From JAAEQG01 sp023133475 (GTDB taxonomy: Bacteria > Planctomycetota > Phycisphaerae > UBA1845): 31,548 bases of DNA. Location: contig DAOVLE010000033.1 of NCBI GenBank assembly GCA_030631415.1, positions 1-31,548 of the forward strand. The letters run 5' to 3'. The position numbers and the translations under genes were made by a program. Every line of letters starts with the position of its first letter. The stretch's first letter is position 1. This document shows positions 29,162 through 31,548 of this stretch, piece by piece. Under the pieces are notes generated by a model, which ran no database searches, was not told the DNA's origin, and saw only the letters and a program-made list of their open reading frames with translations.

Positions 29162-31060
29162 GGGGATTGGGATGCGCAGGCGTAGGGGTTGTTCGGGCTC
29201 GGGTTCTTCGGTCGTGGGCATTTCCCCCGAGTCGGAGAGGCAGTTGAGCATCTGGCGATCCTGCCGCCACCAGTGATCGATGATCTCGCCGATGTCACAG
29301 GGGGGCGTCTCCTCGGACCACAGGCCAAAGAAGTCTATGTTGCCGCTACGGGGCGTTCGGGCCGGCAAGTCGATCAGCGTTCTCAAGGGCATCAATACGC
29401 TGTCGCCGATCACGAAGCCTTCGCCCGGGCGCATGATGGGCAATACGTCCACCACGCCGGCGAAGTGGTCGCCGACCACGCGGGCGATGTAGGTCTGGTC
29501 CTCGGGGTTATTCACCCGCATCACCACCAGGTTGGCACACTGAGCCAACACCGTCTCGGAAAGCTCCGAGGGGCGCTGGCTTATGACCATTGCGGAGACT
29601 CCGTATTTTCGGCCTTCCTTGGCCACCCGCTCGACCGCCGCGCAGGCAAAGGAGGTCTTGGCTGGTATGCGTGGAATGTAGTTGTGGGCCTCCTCGAAGG
29701 CCAACACGATCGGATGACGCTGGTGGGCTGGTGTCCAGAAGTTCACGTCAAACAACAACCGCGTCAACACCGCGACGGTGATGTCCACCACGTCGAACGG
29801 GATTCCGGACAGGTCGATGATGGTCAGGTTGCGACGCGGCTCGATCTGGCCGGTGAGCACTTTGATCAGGTGCTCCATGACGTTGGACATCTGAGCGGCG
29901 GTGTTGTCTTCGTTGAGCACGTCGCGAAAATAGGCGGACCGCTTGGCGTGCTCGATGGGGCGGAAGAGGAACTCGTAGCGGACGTCGAAGAAGCGGGTCT
30001 CGATCCTATCCACCGCGCCCAGGAGTTTGCCGAAGTAGAGCGGGTGTGGAACCTCGCCCTCCGGATTGCCACGGTTGAATTCGCAGCGTTGCTCGCGCAT
30101 GATCTTTTGCTGTTCCTCCGGCCTGAGCGAACGCAAAGCCAGCTTCGAAAACGCCAACTGGTCGGTGCTTACGATATAGCGAGCGTCGTTGAGGTTCTCC
30201 GCGTAAGTTTTGAGCCGTTCGAGTGAAAAGTAGATCGGCGTGTCCAGCGTCAGGTGGCGTTGCAGGTCGAGTTCTTTGGCTGCCTGACGCTTGTACTCCA
30301 GAATCGCCGACCGCAGAAACGATATCTGGCCACTGACCATCAGCGGGTTGGACTCGTCGATCAGCAGGGTCTCCAGTTCGTTGTAGGTGAGCAGCCAATA
30401 GGGGATGACCAGATCATCGGTTCCCAGGTAGGTCACGTTATCGTTGAGTTTGCCGTGCTCGTCACTGAAAGCCGCCCGGTACTCGCCGTGCATGTCGAAC
30501 AACACCACCTGCGATTGCGGTAGAGCGATGGACTCCTGAAGGATTTTGGCAGTGGTGCAGCTTTTGCCCGACCCGCTGTTGCCCAGAATGGCCAGGCTTT
30601 TGCCGAAGAACTCACTGCCCAGCACCTTGACCTCGAAGTTGGAGTTCATGGCGAACTTGCCGAGGGTGAAGCTTTTGGGGTGTTCGCTGCCGGCCAGCAA
30701 TTGGTCGAAGCTGCCGAAGATTTTCTCGAAGTCGTTCTGGACCGCGACCCACACATCGTCGCCCATCACCGGCGATTCGTGAATGCCGCGGATGAACCGC
30801 CCGGCTCTGATTTCGCCGAGCAGTTGGGCATGCAGAATGGTCTGCGGTTCGAGGTCGGCGGAGGAGACCTCCTCACGCCCCACGGCGGTGACGAACCCGA
30901 CCAGCGACCGGTCGCTCAGCGGCACGGTGATATAGGAACCGAGTTGCCCGATACGATACTCCCGGCCGTCGTATTCGATATCATAGTCGCTGATAGTGAG
31001 AAGGACTTGGATGCGACCGCTCTCGATGTGAATGACGTTGCCGATTTTGAGTGGGTTCAT
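29135..31060 (-). CDS. herA: HerA-like ATPase with HAS-barrel
   Basis: This 641-residue protein is a hexameric-type DNA-translocating ATPase of the HerA/FtsK group. Residues 1-60 form a HAS-barrel (IGNVIHIESGRIQVLL, IGQLGSYITVPL), and about 130-560 the DUF87 RecA-like core. Walker A is GNSGSGKS (160-167), Walker B is IVLAFEEAH (451-459), and ISQRPSEL follows as a sensor-type motif. In archaea HerA works with nuclease NurA on DNA ends; no nuclease gene is adjacent here, so the partner is unknown. The start at 31060 was chosen over a GTG at 31075 because the barrel begins directly there; neither has a strong ribosome-binding site. The last residues (LKGLSI) and the stop codon come from an inverted repeat, which suggests that an insertion reshaped its end. 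Confidence 0.88.
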   Translation of the reverse strand: MNPLKIGNVIHIESGRIQVLLTISDYDIEYDGREYRIGQLGSYITVPLSDRSLVGFVTAVGREEVSSADLEPQTILHAQLLGEIRAGRFIRGIHESPVMGDDVWVAVQNDFEKIFGSFDQLLAGSEHPKSFTLGKFAMNSNFEVKVLGSEFFGKSLAILGNSGSGKSCTTAKILQESIALPQSQVVLFDMHGEYRAAFSDEHGKLNDNVTYLGTDDLVIPYWLLTYNELETLLIDESNPLMVSGQISFLRSAILEYKRQAAKELDLQRHLTLDTPIYFSLERLKTYAENLNDARYIVSTDQLAFSKLALRSLRPEEQQKIMREQRCEFNRGNPEGEVPHPLYFGKLLGAVDRIETRFFDVRYEFLFRPIEHAKRSAYFRDVLNEDNTAAQMSNVMEHLIKVLTGQIEPRRNLTIIDLSGIPFDVVDITVAVLTRLLFDVNFWTPAHQRHPIVLAFEEAHNYIPRIPAKTSFACAAVERVAKEGRKYGVSAMVISQRPSELSETVLAQCANLVVMRVNNPEDQTYIARVVGDHFAGVVDVLPIMRPGEGFVIGDSVLMPLRTLIDLPARTPRSGNIDFFGLWSEETPPCDIGEIIDHWWRQDRQMLNCLSDSGEMPTTEEPEPEQPLRLRIPIPPPLKGLSI

Positions 31061-31080
31061 GGTTTTTTGGCTCACTTATC

Positions 31081-31100
31081 GGCGGGTGAAACCCGCCCTA
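31081..31100 (-). repeat. TAGGGCGGGTTTCACCCGCC hairpin upstream of the HerA-like gene
   Basis: This copy is identical to the one at 2798 but lies 20 bases before the HerA-like start, not at a visible stop codon. Confidence 0.7.
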
Positions 31101-31548
31101 CGTTTCTGCGAAGCTCACAGCTTATATCGAGTTGGGCGGGCTCTGAGGTAAGTTGAAAGCGGTGGGTGGCCTGGGCAACGGGTGGCATGTACCTGAAAGA
31201 GTTCGATTGTCAAGAAGTTTTCCTGCATTTTGTCATAACGTTATCATGCAATCATCATATACCTTCCCCGGTCCGTGGGCGGCGTGCCTACGGAATGGAG
31301 TGTTCCTGTGACTTCTGGGGGCGGGGAGCGTTGCATGTTCTACGTGCCCACGGATCCCTGGCCATCACTTACGTGACGGAGCGCCAGCTACTTACGGGTT
31401 TGTGCCCACGTTCTTGTCCGCCGGTTCAGACCGGACGCCGTGAGCACCCCACACATACCTTCGTGGTGCCCCCGGGACCTTTACGTCACGGGCGGGAATC
31501 GGGCGAGTCTCTCGCCTGCATGATTCCCCACGGATACTTGAATTCGGC
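31101..31548. other. Non-coding right end with strong self-complementarity
   Basis: No gene is seen. TCCGTGGGC (31272-31280) can pair with GCCCACGGA (31346-31354) or with CCCCACGGA (31526-31534). GGAATC-n-GGCGAG-TCT-CTCGCC-n-GATTCC forms a tight hairpin at about 31495-31526. TTGTCA near 31226 with AT-rich sequence after it may be a promoter. A structured RNA of about 260 bases is possible. I could not match it to RNase P, tmRNA, SRP or 6S RNA by eye. Confidence 0.35.

Overview
The window looks like chromosomal DNA of a planctomycete, most likely of the Phycisphaerae type. The lineage is an inference from three signs: secreted proteins ending in Asp-rich dockerin-like calcium motifs (three clear cases), loose gene spacing with many palindromic intergenic repeats, and a cdaA-cdaR pair beside a HerA-type ATPase. 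No rRNA or taxonomic marker is present to prove it.

Layout. 1-8440 (host): the 3' part of a large secreted dockerin-like protein, a small membrane protein, a DUF3754 (TMEM143-like) membrane protein, tRNA-Arg(CCG), a secreted GH13 alpha-amylase-family enzyme and two hypothetical genes. 8445-17712: an intact tRNA-Thr(TGT) followed by a 9.2 kb integrated element that ends in a 48-bp direct copy of the tRNA 3' end. 17713-18855: a scar holding IS21-type end repeats and a broken istA transposase. 18856-24184: three secreted proteins (a four-repeat Ig/CARDB-like protein, a dockerin-like protein and a subtilase with an inserted domain). 24296-26692: DNA-3-methyladenine glycosylase I, then a ScaI-like type II restriction-modification system (methyltransferase, endonuclease, controller protein, C-box). 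27057-28911: diadenylate cyclase CdaA and its YbbR-domain partner. 29135-31060: HerA-like ATPase. The last 450 bases are non-coding and rich in self-complementary sequence.

The 9.2 kb element is the most unusual part. All its genes run on the minus strand towards the tRNA, and many overlap end to start: a 52-aa protein, a 248-aa HTH protein, a MerR/excisionase-like HTH protein, a fused prohead protease-major capsid protein, a 134-aa unknown, a second HTH protein, a Prim-Pol/DUF3987 replication protein and a tyrosine integrase. It has replication, integration and capsid genes but no recognisable terminase, portal or tail gene, so it resembles a capsid-encoding phage satellite rather than a complete prophage. 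Repeated TTTTGTCGC motifs at both ends look like integrase arm sites. A cluster of GCGCATAC octamers at a TATAAT promoter looks like an operator, and tandem hairpin repeats lie near the right end.

The host DNA carries several families of short palindromic repeats. One family, TAGGGCGGGTTnCACCCGCC, is fused to the stop codons of four genes and adjoins that of a fifth, and a nested inverted repeat supplies the last codons of the HerA-like gene.
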